Assembly (NCBI RefSeq): GCF_037392515.1
Contig: NC_090295.1
Coordinates: forward strand, 25,646,501 to 25,710,500
Length of the DNA: 64,000 nt
Direction: 5' to 3'
DNA from: Haliotis asinina
Taxonomy: Eukaryota; Mollusca; Gastropoda; Lepetellida; Haliotidae
Of this stretch, positions 1 to 12,600 are shown in pieces. Under the pieces are notes generated by a model. The model had not been told where the DNA came from and ran no database searches. It saw nothing but the letters and a program-made list of their open reading frames with translations. Made by a program: the position numbers and the translations under genes. Positions within the stretch are counted from its first letter, which is position 1; each line of letters begins with the position of its first letter.

Positions 1-1
1 A

Positions 2-1179
2 CGTTTTCTTGTTATTGAGACTCCCGACAAGACGCCATTAAAGCTGAACCCTTTCGCAGTATCGAAGGGTATTCAAGGTATTGCTGGGGATGTTAAGAAC
101 ATTAGACGCTTACGTTCGGGTACGTTGTTAATTGAATGCGGAAAAAGACAACAATCAACCAACTTGATGAATACTAAATCTTTCGTGGGCATTCCGGTCG
201 CGGTCTCTCCGCATAAAACCTTGAACACAAGCAAAGGTATCGTCAGAGATCTTGATCGATTGTTTGATGATATGTCGGACCTTGATATAGGATCTGAAAT
301 GAAGGCTCAAGGTGTACTCTACTTCAAGCGCTTTTCAACCCGGAGAAACAACGAAACCATCAAAACCAATACGTATCTGTTTACTTTTCCCTCTCCAAAT
401 GCACCCAAATCAGTGAAGGCAGGCTACTGTAATATTCAGGTTGATACATACATCCCCCAACCCGCTCAGGTGTTTTAAATGCCACAAATATGGACACGGT
501 GTATCTACCTGCACATTGTCTGTTGTGTGTGCTCACTGTGGTGAGAAGACACACACAACACAAGATTGTGACAGTGACTATAAAAAATGCACCAACTGCT
601 CAGGCGACCATTCTTCTTCTTTGAAACAGTGTCCAATCTGGAAAGAGCAAATGGAAATAAACAGAATAAAGTATACCCAAAACATCTCTTTTTCTGAAGC
701 AAAAAAACTGGTGAAGAGATCTGAACTTACAGAAAGCTATGCTAGTCGCAAAACCACCATCTGAGTCCAGATGTAAAATAACAAAATCATCCACAGGCTG
801 CTAAACTACCTTGACTTAGGTCAACTGCGATTCTTCACAGCTTTTATCCCCTACTATGTCATCTCAGACTGAGGAATCACTTCCTAGTACCTCAAAGTCT
901 TCTTCTGATAACAAATCATCATCTCAGTCACACTCAAAGTCTCAGTCGACAGCTGATAGTCAGCAAACGGTAAAAAGTAAACCGAAGCCAAAGCCTGATC
1001 CTTCAAAACAACAAAATGGCAGAGCTCCTAAAGGGTCACAGAACAAAATTCAATTGTTCAATAAATATGGGTCTCTTGAAGACATGGACGTTTCTGAAAA
1101 CGTCCATTCTAGGTCACATAGCTTGTCGCCCTTCAAAAGAGTGCGGGGTAGATCCCCAATAAATGCCCCCAAAAGATAG
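2..1179 (+). pseudogene. LINE ORF1, gag-like RNA-binding protein (frameshifted)
   Basis: The frame is open from base 2 to 478 without a start, so the N-terminus lies upstream. Around 441-478 reading must shift to the frame 441-764, which carries three knuckles: CFKCHKYGHGVSTC, CAHCGEKTHTTQDC and CTNCSGDHSSSLKQC. A third stretch, 856-1179, is Ser/Lys/Pro-rich and basic, as usual for the ORF1 C-terminus. ORF1 proteins of this group coat the element RNA in a ribonucleoprotein. At least one frameshift and one stop separate the pieces, so no whole protein can be made. Confidence 0.8.
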
Positions 1180-3096
1180 TTTATTCCAATAATATTGTAC
1201 AGTGGAATTGCAGAGGATTGAGGACTAATTTACATGAATTACAGCTATTAGTCCAAGATTTCACACCTTCAGCGTTATGTCTCCAAGAGGCATATTTAAA
1301 ACAAACAGATACATTTGACCTTCGTCATTTTAATGCATATAATTCACTTTCACCTCCGGGTGATAGAGCCACTGGCGGATCATCCATTCTAGTCAGACAA
1401 AAACGTTATTCCCTGTTCCACTTATTACTCACATGCAGGCTGTTGCTGTGAGAATTACTTTACATGTAGCGTTTACACTATGCTCTCTTTATATTTCACC
1501 GTCTTCGGTGTTTGCCAAAACCGATCTTCAAACTCTATATGACCAACTCCCGAAGCCCTGTATTATAATGGGAGATTTAAATGGACACAACCGACTTTGG
1601 GGTAGTGTAACTACAAACGCTAAAGGTAAATTGTTGGAGGACTTTTGTTCTGACAATGATTTATGTATATTTATAATGATGGTTCCAACACATATTTACA
1701 CCCTGGGACTGGGACCTATTCTGCTCTTGACTTGTCATTGACAAATTCAGAACTACTAAATGAATTTGAATGGTCAGTCCACGATGACCTCTGTGGAAGT
1801 GACCATTTTCCTACTGTATTAAAAGCTGTAACTCCATCTGATGTTCCTCCATCATCAAGACGAAATTTTAAAAAGGCTAACTGGGCTTTATATGAAACAC
1901 TGTGTGCTGAAAAACGTAAACCTGAACGTTTTATTGACGTTCCAGATGCTATTAAATGCTTTTCTGATGAACTGAATTCCATAGCTGATGAGTGTATACC
2001 AAAGTCCTCTGCAGTTCCACACATTAGAAAACCATGGTTCAACGATGAGTGCAAACACGCTAGGAAGGCAAGGAAAAAACAGAACATTATTTCCGTCGCC
2101 ATCCTATGGTGCATAATTTAAATAAATTTTAAATTTTAAATGCTAAAGCACGGCGTACTTTTAAACAGAACAAACGCCAATCTTGGCAAAATTATGTATC
2201 CAAAATAAATTCTCAGACACCCATGTCCAAGGTATGGAACATAGTCCAAAACGTTAAAGGCAAAGGTACTAAATCTACTGTCCATCATCTTAAACATGGA
2301 GATCAGTTACTTACTGATAAATCAGATATCGCAAATAAACTGGGCGAAACTCTCGCTAGACACTCATCCTCTTCTAATTATTTACCTAAATTCCAGCAGT
2401 ATCAAAGACAACAAGAAAAGAAAACTATTAATTTCAACTCAGATCATGGGGAAGATTATAATAAAACTTTTTCTATTCATGAGCTCCATACTGCTCTTGA
2501 TCAAGCTCATGATACTTCTACAGGAGCTGATAACATACATTATCAACTCCTGAAGTACTTACCAGAATCCTGCCTAGAAACTCTTCTAAATATGTTTGAT
2601 GAGATTTGGACATCGGGTAACTTTCCTCCTTCATGGCGTGACGCCATAGTAGTACCAATACCTAAACATGGACGTGATCATACGGATACGTCCAATTATC
2701 GACCTATTTCACTTACAAGCTGTGCTTGCAAGACCATGGAACGCATGATAAATAATCGACTTGTTTGGTACTTGGAAACAAATAACCTTATCGCAGACAT
2801 ACAATGTGGTTTCCGAAAAAAAAACAGAAGTAAGGCCGGGCGGGACAACTTAGGAATGGCCAGCGAGTCCTAACTTTGATGTCAAAGGTGTTGTTAGAGT
2901 CACGCTAATCCGCTAGTGGGTGTTGTTTTAAGATTGTCGACAACTTGGGCGTCCCACTGGTACCGTACCATAAGGGTGAACATAGTTCACCCACGTTGTT
3001 CACCCAAAATGTCACCCTTGTCATCAGTGTCACCACGATTCCGACGGCCCCCGCACCAACAATCACCTTGAAGGATGGCATTCTCGACTGAAGAGA

Positions 3097-3330
3097 TTGG
3101 GAAAGGCACATCCCAGTATATTCGAGATCATAAAGTTTCTTGCTAAGGAGCAGACCCACACAGAAGTCCGTCTCTTACAGTTCACCGGTGGCCAAAAACG
3201 TCCCTTGAAGAAAAGGAAGTACAGGGATTTGGAACGTCGCCTGGACGTTCTGAGACATAACCTCGGGAATGGACTCATGAGCACGAGAGATTATGCAGAT
3301 GCTGCATCTCACCTTCTTCATATGGGATGA
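3097..3330 (+). pseudogene. C-terminal fragment of a MULE/FLYWCH-type transposase
   Basis: The 77-residue frame contains HPSIFEIIKFLAKEQ followed by a long basic helix (KRPLKKRKYRDLERRLD). This resembles the region after the catalytic domain in Mutator-like transposases of animals, where HPxIFxFI..L..EE/Q is common. No DDE residues, zinc finger or N-terminal half are present, so the enclosing element is non-autonomous. The assignment rests on remembered family patterns only. Confidence 0.4.
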
Positions 3331-4024
3331 TATTTATTGATCAATAAATATGTTGGTCGACACATAGTATTGTTCCTGTTGTATGTGCTTTCAACCGCAT
3401 AACCCGGATTATCCCCTTGTGAAAACACTGGATTATTTCTTTGTCTTCTTTAGGTCCAGTTAATTGGTACTTGGTCAAATGCACAGGACGTCGACCTTTC
3501 ATCTTACCTCAACCGTGACATTTTACCCAAAGGTCGACGTCCTGTGCAGACACCTATATGTCGGGTTTCGCCTCTATTCGCCTTCAACCCATATCGCATA
3601 CAAAAACAATGTAGGCTTACTGGGATTGGAAAATGCAACCCAATACTTTTAAATTAATCTTCCACGACGTGAATCCACTAAGAAGTTGCAACTGTGTTAT
3701 AATGAAGCGGATGGGAATAACGCATAAGCCTTTTAAAAGCTATAATGAAATACGGTCAAATTCACTGTAAAATACTCGGTTATCTGGTACTAATTGGCTT
3801 TGAACAGGGAAAACGACATCATTTAAAGACAGCATATATTGAATTATATAACGATGATGTTTAATCTTATTCAACTAATTCTGGTAGCGAAACAAAAATA
3901 TCAGATCAGTTGATCACGCTAAGTGCTTATTACTTGGACTAAACATGACACTACCACTCAGGCAGCAGTATCATTACTTAAACTCTCTAATTTTGTTAAA
4001 TTAAGATAATTCTGGTAGTGAAAT

Positions 4025-4195
4025 AAAAAAGTTCTGCCAGACATTTCTGCAGGAAAAATATTTCTGCAGGAAAAAAAATTCTGCCAGAAATTTCTGTAGA
4101 AATAAAAATTTCTGCTGGAAATTTCTGTAGAAATAAAAATTTCTGCCAGAAATTTCTGTAGAAATAAAAATTTCTGCAGAAATGCATTTTCAGAG
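4025..4195 (+). repeat. Short tandem repeat inside the DNA element
   Basis: About five imperfect copies of a roughly 31-base unit built on TTTCTGCCAGAAATTTCTG plus an A-rich spacer. The core is itself palindromic (TTTCTG/CAGAAA). Confidence 0.8.
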
Positions 4196-6402
4196 CCAAT
4201 TTGTGAGCTTATTAACACGTGGACACACTGGCACATAAACTTTTCGTGTTCATCTCCTCGAGATCTTTCCAATGATATAAAATATGTCTTTGTAGCTTGC
4301 TCCCTTCTGTGTGTCAAGTTAGGAGTCGCTAGCCATTCCTAAGTTGTCCCGCCCGGCCTTTAAGTACAGTCGATCACTTAGTGCGTTTAGAATCATTTGT
4401 GAAAAATGCGCTGATTAATCAACAACATGCTGTGTCTATCTTTTTTGATCTTGAGAAGGCATATGACACTACTTGGAAATATGGCATTCTGAGAGATTTA
4501 CATGATTTCGGTTTGCGAGGTCGTTTGCCTCTATTCATAGCCAAATTTTTAAATAACAGGCAATGTCAAGTCCGTGTGGGTTCTACCCTGTCTGATCATT
4601 ACAATCAGGATCAAGGTGTTCCACAAGGCAGTATTTTGTCAGTCGCTCTTTTTAGCATCAAGATCAACAGTCTATCTAAAGTTTTAAACGATTTAATAGA
4701 TGGATTTTTATTTGTGGATGATTTTAATATTTCTTGTCGTGGTAAAAATATGCATACAATTGAACGGCAATTGCAGCTGTGTTTAAACAAAATAGATAAA
4801 TGGTGTCTTGAAAACGGCTTCAAATTTTCTAAATCAAAGACCAATTGTGTACACTTCTGTCGTAAACACAAACCCTATAAAGACCCAGAACTATATCTCA
4901 GTGGTACCCCAATCAAAGTGGTCAAGGAGGCCAAGTTTTGGGACTTATTTTCGACTCACATTTGATCTTTTTGCCGCATATTAAATCCCTTAAAGCCAAA
5001 TGCCTGAAGGCACTCGATTTATTAAAGGTTGTTTCAAATTCAAAATGGGGAGGGGATCAAACTACCCTCCTTCACTTGTATAGATCACTGATCCGATCTA
5101 AACTTGATTACGGTTCCATCGTATATGGTGGAGCTTGTCAAAGCAACCTAAAACTACTTGATACTGTGCACCACCAAGGCCTAAGACTTTGTCTCGGTTC
5201 TTTTAGAACCTCTCCTATCGACAGTCTATACGTCGAAGCTGATGAGCCTTCTCTCAACTTACGTCGTATCAAACTATCTTTACAATACATCACAAAATTA
5301 GCTTCTAATGAGTCTAATCCCGCATTTAATTGTGTCTTTAATCCTCTCAATGAGGATTTGTATAACAAAACATCTTCCCTTGTTCCGCCTCTTGGGCTCA
5401 GAATTAAGCCATTTCTTGCTGCTTCTAGCATTGAGCTGGAAAATATAGCTCCTTCCCGTCTTTTTTCTTCTCCTCCTTGGCAGTTGGTCAGGCCCGAAGT
5501 GGACCTAACATTGACCACATTTAAAAAATCAGAAACTAATGAATTACAATATAAACAAGAATATAATCAGCTGAAACTTAAATATAGCAATTATAAATCC
5601 TTATTTACAGATGGGTCCAAGGACGGTGGTGCAGTGGCCTGTGCTACTGTCATTGGATCGAGAACAATATCTTCTAGACTACCAGATAACAGTTCTATTT
5701 TTACAGCAGAAGATAACGCCATACGCCATAACGGCTCTTAGATATATTCAAAGACACCCTAAACGTAAACAATATATAATCTATTCAGACTCTCTTTCTT
5801 GCCTTCAGGCTGTTAAAGATATTTCTTGCAAACACCCACCTTTAATTGAAATTATTGAATTGTATAATAATCTTGCTACTGGCCAATATGACGTCGTCTT
5901 CTGTTGGTTACCCAGCCTTGTAGGAATCTCTGGTAACACATTGGCTGACCTTGCTGCTAAAGCAGCACTCCATAAATCTGTGACACCACTTCTTATTCCT
6001 TACAGTGATTACAAAGCCACCATTAGATCTTATATCCGTGATCTGATGCAAAAGAAGTGGGACACCCAAGTGGGTATCAATAAATTACATGAGATAAAAC
6101 CTTACATTGGTTATACCCACTTGGACTGTCAGTCCAGATTTGAAGAGGTCATACTACGACGATGTCGTGTTGGTCATACGAGGTATACACATGCATACCT
6201 GCTGAAAGGTGAAGATCCTCCTTTTTGCATCCCTTGTGATGAGAGAACCACGGTCAAGCATATTCTGCTTGACTGTGTTGAATTCTCCATCATAAGGAAT
6301 AAATATTTCAGTGTCAAAACTATGAAGGACCTTTTTACCACTGTTAGTTGTCATTTAATCATTGGCTTTCTAAAGGAAATCGATTTCATGGTTGAATTTT
6401 GA

Positions 6403-6968
6403 GCAATATGTTTCTGTAGATAGATATATTTTAATGATTGGTAGTTTAGATTAGTAACTTGAATTGTTAGTGGCTGTACCCTCAAAGGGGGTTGAAGCAT
6501 TGTAAAATTATTGTCCTCCTGAGAGGGTACGTCAGTCCAAAAACATTCATAGTAAATTTAAGTCTACCAGGTTTTTTAATCGTAGTATTCATGTTATTTT
6601 AAGTTTGGCTAGCATTTCATACAATCTCCAGCGGCTGAGGGGATGATGTAAATCCAGCTAGGGTCCATGCAGGTAGCAAAAGTACTGTAAGTCCCCATTG
6701 TCCCTATATAGTATGGTGATCTACCTCGGTTGTTGGAGACCTGTAGCCTGTTTTTATATTGTTTTGTCCAGATAGTGATATTAGTTTTAACTTTCCACAC
6801 TAGTTTTAAATTGTAACTGTGATATTCTAGTTGTTTTACTGTTCTTTGACGACAGGCGTATTTATGAAATACATATCTTACATTTTAGCATTAAATGTTC
6901 TCGTCACGACATGGCTGAAACATTGCCGATGTGACGTTAAATAGTAACTCACTCACTAACTCACTCAC
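6403..6968 (+). other. LINE 3' UTR and tail
   Basis: Non-coding sequence after the ORF2 stop. It ends with ATTGCCGATGTGACGTTAAA (about 6924-6943) and then ACTCACTCAC repeats to 6968. The same end type occurs on the SINEs in this window. Confidence 0.75.
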
Positions 6969-9009
6969 CGGGCAGGGCTTCTGCGGCCTTACCAGCGAGT
7001 TTAGGGTCAGGGCCTAAGATTAAAGATGTTTTTTTTATCCAGTCTCTGACGTCACCCCCACTTGGGGTATGGTGCCACCACTGGGAGGTATGAAACTAAA
7101 AACCGATGTGCAAACTGTATGAATCCGCGTAGATTTTGCCTTATAACAAAACTCATACAGTCATTGCAATAGTCCCTTAATGGTTGTCTTTTAGAGAACT
7201 GTACCATTATATTTTTTATGAAAAAGACTGCAAGAAACCAAATCGTCATCCGTATGAAACTATTGCCCTCACAATGGGTGTATGCGTCACCCATTGACTG
7301 ATCACACTTTGCATTCAGCAAGAAAAGGTCTAGACTGAAATAAAGGAGCACTACAAATTAAGCACAAACAGTAGCGGAAACTTTGGTTTCTTCTGTTCGT
7401 TTGAACGCCGTCACCTCTTAAAGACATTCCAACTACAGAAACTACAGTACAATCAAAACGTTCAAAATCCGCACCATCATTCATGGTCAAACTTTATAGC
7501 TTTCAAGAACTCTTTAATTACACAAAACAAAGTAAGCAATTGTAACTCTGTTTACATGAAACTTTGATTAACTAGGGTATGGAGGTTAGGTCAGCATAAC
7601 CTGCAGGCACTGGAATGCTTTAGCCATGTAGACGTCACCAGCATTAGACTGACCACTGGACTAAGACATATTGATGTTGTACATCAGGTTACATGGATAC
7701 TTCTAGTAATGCATGTGAAGATTGTCTATGGTACACTGGTACATTTCTGCCGCTGACACTCCTCAGGTGGAAGTGAAACCATCGGTCATAACCACCGCTA
7801 GGAAGTGTCATGGCAGACTGCGTGACTGGACGAGAAAACGAGCCGTTTTGGAACACTGGCATCAAGGCAGGGCGGGCACCAAGGCAGGACGAGCAGAAGA
7901 TAGGGACAGAGAAGGTGAAATTGGGCTAGTTTATTCTGGATGGCTTTTGCCATACGTCCTTTTTCAGAATCGACAACCCGCTGATTAATGATACAGAGAC
8001 GATACACTATATTCGGTGTCGACCATAATTTGAATTGCACTGAAATGACACCTCGACAATGCTGTAGCCCCAGTGACACGGATAGAGTGAATTTTGTACA
8101 CTGTGGAGAGATTGCAGGTCTCGCGTATTGATTGCATGAATATTTTGAGAGTATTGACTCCAACGGGAATGTTACAAATTCACATTGTGTTTTCATCTAG
8201 TGCGTGTTTATGAACAATGCAAACAAGGGAGATAACGCTTGATGGTATGTTGTTACTAAGGACGTGCATGGTCCGCTTTAAATATATACCCACGACACGG
8301 TTTTGACCAATCAGTAGCCGACATTGCTATACAATGATAAATAAAGGAAACTAAGTGACCTTATGTGTAATAGCATTTTTATTAAACAAGTGAATGATTT
8401 GGTATGAAGGTTGATACTGAACTTTCACGAGTTTAATAAAAATGGTATTTCACGAAAGCGAGTTAAGTATTCTGTTTATTACTCTCCAACATAGTTTGAT
8501 AGAAACTGACAGTGGCGTCATGACTCTTAGCTTTCCGTTAGTCAAGCATAACTGTGAACCATTATGACGGCATACGTCCTAAATATTACAATGCAGTATC
8601 TTATAGGAGTGAGCAATAAATACCGCTAGTGCTGTTCTCATATGATACTGATACTACCATTCCATGCAACGTTTGTCTGTCCATGCAGTGACATTCTATT
8701 CAGGTCATCAGTAAAAGTTTAACGATGATTCAGTTTGTTGTCACAAGATGGCTTGCCTTGGAGTATACATGTGAACACGACAAATACACAATAGTCTACA
8801 CTCTTGTTTGAGAAGATGACACCAGTCAGTATGGCAGTGGCATAAGCCCCCCTTAAATCACTCTTCGTGAACGAAGCCCTTGGCTGTCACCCCAGATGTG
8901 AGAGGACTAACATGGCATTGTCAAAGCTGAAACACTGTGGTGTAACTGAACAAGTCGTTAAAGCAGAGTTACAGTGACAGGTAATTACAGATGCCCATAA
9001 CGTTGGAAA
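6969..9009. other. No gene recognised (LINE flank and GPCR 3' flank)
   Basis: Only short chance frames are present. Minus-strand AATAAA motifs at about 8475-8480 and 8378-8383 could serve the GPCR transcript, 530-630 bases past its stop. Nothing else could be identified. Confidence 0.5.
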
Positions 9010-10250
9010 TCAGAAATGACTGTCCACAGTTGTTAATGATCCGCAGCTTCTTGAAGGCTTTGGCGCAAAAGTCACATTCTGTCTGATGCCCAGTGCGAGT
9101 TTTAACTGCGACCTGAACGATTTGCTGATAGACACATACACCAGAAGATTCATTGAGGAGCTTGCAGCATCAAGTATCCCATACACTCTCAGCATTGCTA
9201 AGTAAAGATAATGCTGCTTCTTCCCAGTGTCAAACTCTTCCACCAGCCTACTAAGTATTGCGTGGAGGACGTAAGGCAATGCCAGAATGAGGAACAGACA
9301 AGTATATGTAAGAATGGCTATTGACTTTTGGAGTTCCAATCTGAAGAACTGAGAGTGCATATCGTGTGATCTACTGTCCAGTGTACAGATACAGCGCTGT
9401 AAGACGAGCACCAGGCACGTGTTTGCAATTGCGATGACTAACAGTGGGGTATATACGGTAAGCCCAGTTGATATGAGGTTAATAGTGGACAGTATATCCT
9501 CATTCCTGTTGAAGAAGTCAGTCCTGACAAGGGCAGGTAAAGTCTGATTCGTTGTTGGATCTTCAGAGTCAATTACGTTAAACTTACTAAAATTAAATGA
9601 ATGTAGTGCCACAACTAACACGAAAGTGACGACGATGAAAGTTGTAGGTTGTTTAATGATTCGGAAATGCCTTGCTTTAATTGGAAAGGCTATGGCCAAA
9701 AATCGCTCTACGCTCAGCATCATTGTCACACAGATAATTGTCTTCCTTAGACAGGGAATGATATTCCTGTTAACATAAGTAGCGTAATACAAATAGAACC
9801 TATTGTTCAGAGCGCGACCCTCGAGGACGATGGTCATGGTGAATGGGGTAATGGTACACATAAGGTATAGACTGTCCAGTACTGTTACTCCAATCAGATA
9901 GGTCCGTGTTGAACTCCTCACCATACGAGAGTGAACCATCAATGCAAGAACATTTCCAAATGTTCCCAATATTGAGGTGCACGACCCAATGTAAGATAAT
10001 ATGAGGACAATGTGTTCGTATTTGATTTTGTCGATCAGTCCTCCAGCCAATGGATTGGGTTTTAATGGAATGTATACATCTGATGTGTTGTTGACATCAG
10101 TCAAATTTGAAGCGTCGATATATTGCGATGGGGTGGACATCGTTGTCATATCATCCTGTGCTGGCGTTGTTTCGCTGTCTGTGGAGTTAGACTTGATGTT
10201 TGGACTGTTCGTGGTGACTGGATTATTATTGACTTCGTGTTGACCAGCTG
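9010..10250 (-). CDS. Class A (rhodopsin-like) GPCR, main seven-helix exon
   Basis: A single uninterrupted frame encodes 379 residues from the first in-frame Met (10149) and is open further upstream to an NAGNAG acceptor at 10250/10247. Seven hydrophobic segments are visible. Family marks are GTFGN in helix 1, an Asp in helix 2 (VTVLD), ERF in place of DRY after helix 3, LALPY in helix 6 and MNLLVY in place of NPxxY in helix 7. The N-terminus is rich in Asn/Ser/Thr with N-glycosylation sites (NLT, NNTS, NST), as in peptide receptors. It resembles the invertebrate FMRFamide/peptide receptor group; the ligand cannot be told. The usual Cys at the top of helix 3 and in extracellular loop 2 are absent. 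The frame looks intact. A signal-peptide exon probably lies at 19935-20109. Confidence 0.85.
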
Positions 10251-11103
10251 CTGATGAAAAGAAGCAGTAACCATAATGACTCAGTCATGTCTTTCACATT
10301 TCATTAAACTGATAACCAAATAAAATAGTAAGCTTTATGATTATGCATTAGACTGTAGAACTGTGAAGGAAATTCACATGCAAACTATATCAATTTATGT
10401 AACAGCGTCAGGCAAAACATTTGAGAATAGGGTCAATCCTTTATTTCGTCACGATTTTGATCAGATATTGGCTTCATTGTACACATGTTAATGTTTGAAC
10501 CCCAGCGTGATGATGGAGGTTTACTTTTTTGAATTGTCATACACTGTAGGCTGGGCGACAGTAATCACAGTGAGGGCAATGCTTCAGTGTACGTGCTGAA
10601 TGCTCTACTGATTGTCTACATCCAACATATTGTCAAATTCAGTTGTCTGTAAAAAACTGGGCTGCTTAGGTTTCTTTTGCACAGATCTATTCGATGATTC
10701 ATCCTACAACTCTATCGCAGTAATACTTCAGCCTTCTCTGCAAGGGCAAGGACGTTCCGTATAGTTCAAATACTTGAAGTAGAAGTAGTATTATGGTAGT
10801 ATTTATGGTAGGGGTACGAGTACAGCCCCCTCCCCACCTCCCTCCACCCCTCACCTTATATACTACAGGGTTAGTTTGTTCTTTATTAAATTTACTTTGA
10901 ATAGTTGGATACATTCGTTGAGATAATCTTTTAACTTATCCTATATAACTGATTTCAAACTACCCCTGTTTTTCTTGGGTTTGCACAAACCATAATGTGT
11001 TCTGTGTTCGATGGTCATAATTTAGCAAAAAATTGCTACTGGAAAAAGGCTAGAACGTTGACAAAGCCTCATCGACCATCAAGGCAATCATAGCCATTGC
11101 TAC
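10251..11103. other. Probable GPCR intron 1, gene-free part
   Basis: No coding signal. At about 10785-10880 it carries a repeat whose inverted partner lies at 18580-18665, on the other side of the Polinton composite. Confidence 0.45.
10785..10880 (+). repeat. Inverted repeat, left member
   Basis: GTAGTATTTATGGTA followed by GGGTACGAGTACAGCCCC matches, inverted, 18615-18665. Weaker similarity continues to ACAGGGTTA on both sides after a roughly 30-base length difference. A diverged third copy lies near 18490-18530. Confidence 0.6.
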
Positions 11104-11230
11104 GTGATATATTTGTACTTGTTTTTTGGAATGTTCCCTTGCTTGATGAGCATATCTTTGGTAGCCATCGCCAGTCCCAAATCTAGGACGAGCATACCCA
11201 TGTCGTACACGCTAAATTCGCGTTTAATGG
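11104..11230 (-). pseudogene. Polinton small membrane protein trace (copy 1)
   Basis: The minus strand reads DMGMLVLDLGLAMATKDML followed by a polar tail. This is one hydrophobic helix typical of a short conserved Polinton protein. A second related trace lies at 14397-14612. Confidence 0.5.
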
Positions 11231-11763
11231 AAAGTAACAATGCTTTGCCATAATGATTGCTAAGGCCATATTATATTGAAAGTGTTCAAGCCGTGACTGA
11301 TAAAAGGATCCGTGTCACAATCTATACACAAATGTAGTGGAAACTCTGGTGGAATCTCACCTACAGCTTATCGATATCTCCATTGGAAATTTTATAAATT
11401 TTATAGATGGTGATGTTGGTCTGTTTTCAGCACTAGTTTGGCATATTTTGTTTTGGCTAACAGTATTCTCTTAAACTTTCTTCGAATGAATCTCAATCTT
11501 TGCAGTGAAATAAAGTGACCCATCACCTGTTCCCTGGGGTCTTACAGAACTAAGATGATTTTTTGCGCGAAAACAAAGTATGTTTCATATGAAGTCCAAA
11601 AACACTGACTACAATAACATCTCTCTCTTTTTGGCGATTTCTATGTTTGCCCTGCAAGCGTCTTAATATAAACAGCTTTGATTCTCCTTGAACTTCTCAT
11701 GAAAGGCTTGCAACCAGTTCTGTACGGGTACTCCCAGGTTGCTGTTTTATATTTCCACATCGT

Positions 11764-11985
11764 TCAACCCACACTCGCTCTGTGTATGCTTGATTGACAC
11801 GTATAGGAGGGTAAAGAATCGTGATATTGCATATTCAATTCAAACATGGTCTTCCTAAACCCCGTCTGACCCCATACAACGGTGCAGTGCGGCTCCAGAG
11901 GCAGCTCAATGCTGAAATTTTCATTTGAAAATTTCTTAATGGATGGCTTGCACGGATCTTCCATCTTGGACAGTAAGTTGCACAT
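11764..11985 (-). pseudogene. Polinton packaging ATPase trace, N-terminal part
   Basis: The frame begins with MEDPCKPSIKKFSNENFSIE followed by the P-loop region of an FtsK/HerA-type packaging ATPase. In the family this enzyme pumps DNA into the capsid. Fossil and incomplete. Confidence 0.6.
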
Positions 11986-12338
11986 CCAAAATCACATACA
12001 AATATAGGTTTAATTTACTCGTCTTTTAATTAGATGGTGATCCCTTTGCTGCCATTGTCAATGTGACACCCACTTCCATTCAGTTGATTGAAGATCTCAT
12101 TTGAGTAAATCATCATTGAGCTCTTTCACTGTTTTTTTGTCCACTGTATCTATTTTTAGGGACAAGGTTGAAGAATGCAATGAAAACAGTACCAGAACTA
12201 AACATATGGTGACTTTTGAAGTTTATCACTATACCAATCCATAATGCTTTTATTGGAAGACCTGTCTATTGAATATACAGACTGTGAGTCACTCCTCCCA
12301 GTATACGCTTATCCACTGTATTTGGATCATTTTGAAAT

Positions 12339-12600
12339 TTAGCCTAGATACGTTGATTGAATGGATTGTACGGCTTGTATGGATTTTTCATCGCATTCCA
12401 CGCATTGTCCAGCAGAAGTGGTGCGCTGAGTTCTTTCAGTATGCGCCTGATCTGGTGGTACACATGAAACAAGAGCAGGGTACCAATCAGTGTTCAATGT
12501 TGCATGGAACCACGCGGCGAAATTGAGTTGATTTTGCCAGCACTGCACCAGGTTGTTAAACCAAGCAGCTTTCACAGCTGTGACCGAAAGCACATACATT
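12339..12600 (-). pseudogene. Polinton-type conserved protein trace
   Basis: The N-terminal segment YVLSVTAVKAAWFNNLVQ followed by QLNFAAWF resembles a conserved protein, possibly structural, found beside Polinton genes in aquatic invertebrates. Its function is not known to me. Fossil. Confidence 0.4.

Larger units (their letters stand above)
2832..4361. mobile_element. TIR DNA transposon inserted in the LINE RT domain
   Basis: The left end (2832-2875) and right end (4317-4360) are inverted copies of 44 bases with two mismatches, each beginning AAGGCCGGGCGGGACAAC. AAGT flanks both sides (2828-2831 and 4362-4365). Removing the insert and one AAGT restores the LINE frame as Asn-Arg-Ser-Thr-Val-Asp-His, so the insertion is precise. 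The inside holds a transposase-like fragment (3097-3330), a short inverted repeat (about 3466-3547, arms around GGACGTCGACCTTT) and a tandem repeat at 4025-4195. The duplication is shorter than the 8-10 bp usual for Mutator-like elements, so the superfamily is uncertain. Confidence 0.85.
1164..6402 (+). pseudogene. LINE ORF2: endonuclease, reverse transcriptase, RNase H (broken)
   Basis: The endonuclease begins near 1188 with QWNCRGLRTN, followed by LCLQEA, MGDLNGHNRLWG (about 1570) and GSDHFPT (about 1798). RT motifs run from ADNIHYQLLKYLP (2530) and NYRPISLTS to FFDLEKAYDT (4442), QGVPQGSILS (4612) and the catalytic FVDD (4713), where many relatives have YVDD. RNase H shows FTDGSKDGG (5605), TAE (5703), YSDS (5785) and GNTLADLAAKAA (5934). 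A CxxC-HxxxxC finger lies near 6228-6276. Frames change near 1430, 1670, 2115, 4940 and 5700. A DNA element splits the RT at 2832-4361. The product would nick target DNA and prime cDNA synthesis there, but this copy cannot work. Confidence 0.88.
1..6968 (+). mobile_element. Nimb/I-like non-LTR retrotransposon (LINE), 5' end cut by window
   Basis: The order is ORF1 with three CCHC zinc knuckles, then ORF2 with an AP-type endonuclease, reverse transcriptase, RNase H and a terminal CCHC, then a 3' UTR ending in ACTCACTCAC-type repeats. An RNase H domain with a zinc-knuckle ORF1 points to the I/Nimb/Jockey group; Nimb is my best guess from memory. The copy is dead: ORF1 and ORF2 each change frame several times and a 1.53-kb DNA element sits inside the RT domain. 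The 5' end lies outside the window. Confidence 0.9.

Noticed and set aside
1716-2114. 132-codon minus frame
   Set aside because: Antisense shadow of the LINE endonuclease.
9800-10243. Small frames overlapping the GPCR
   Set aside because: They lie in other phases or antisense to an intact seven-helix frame.
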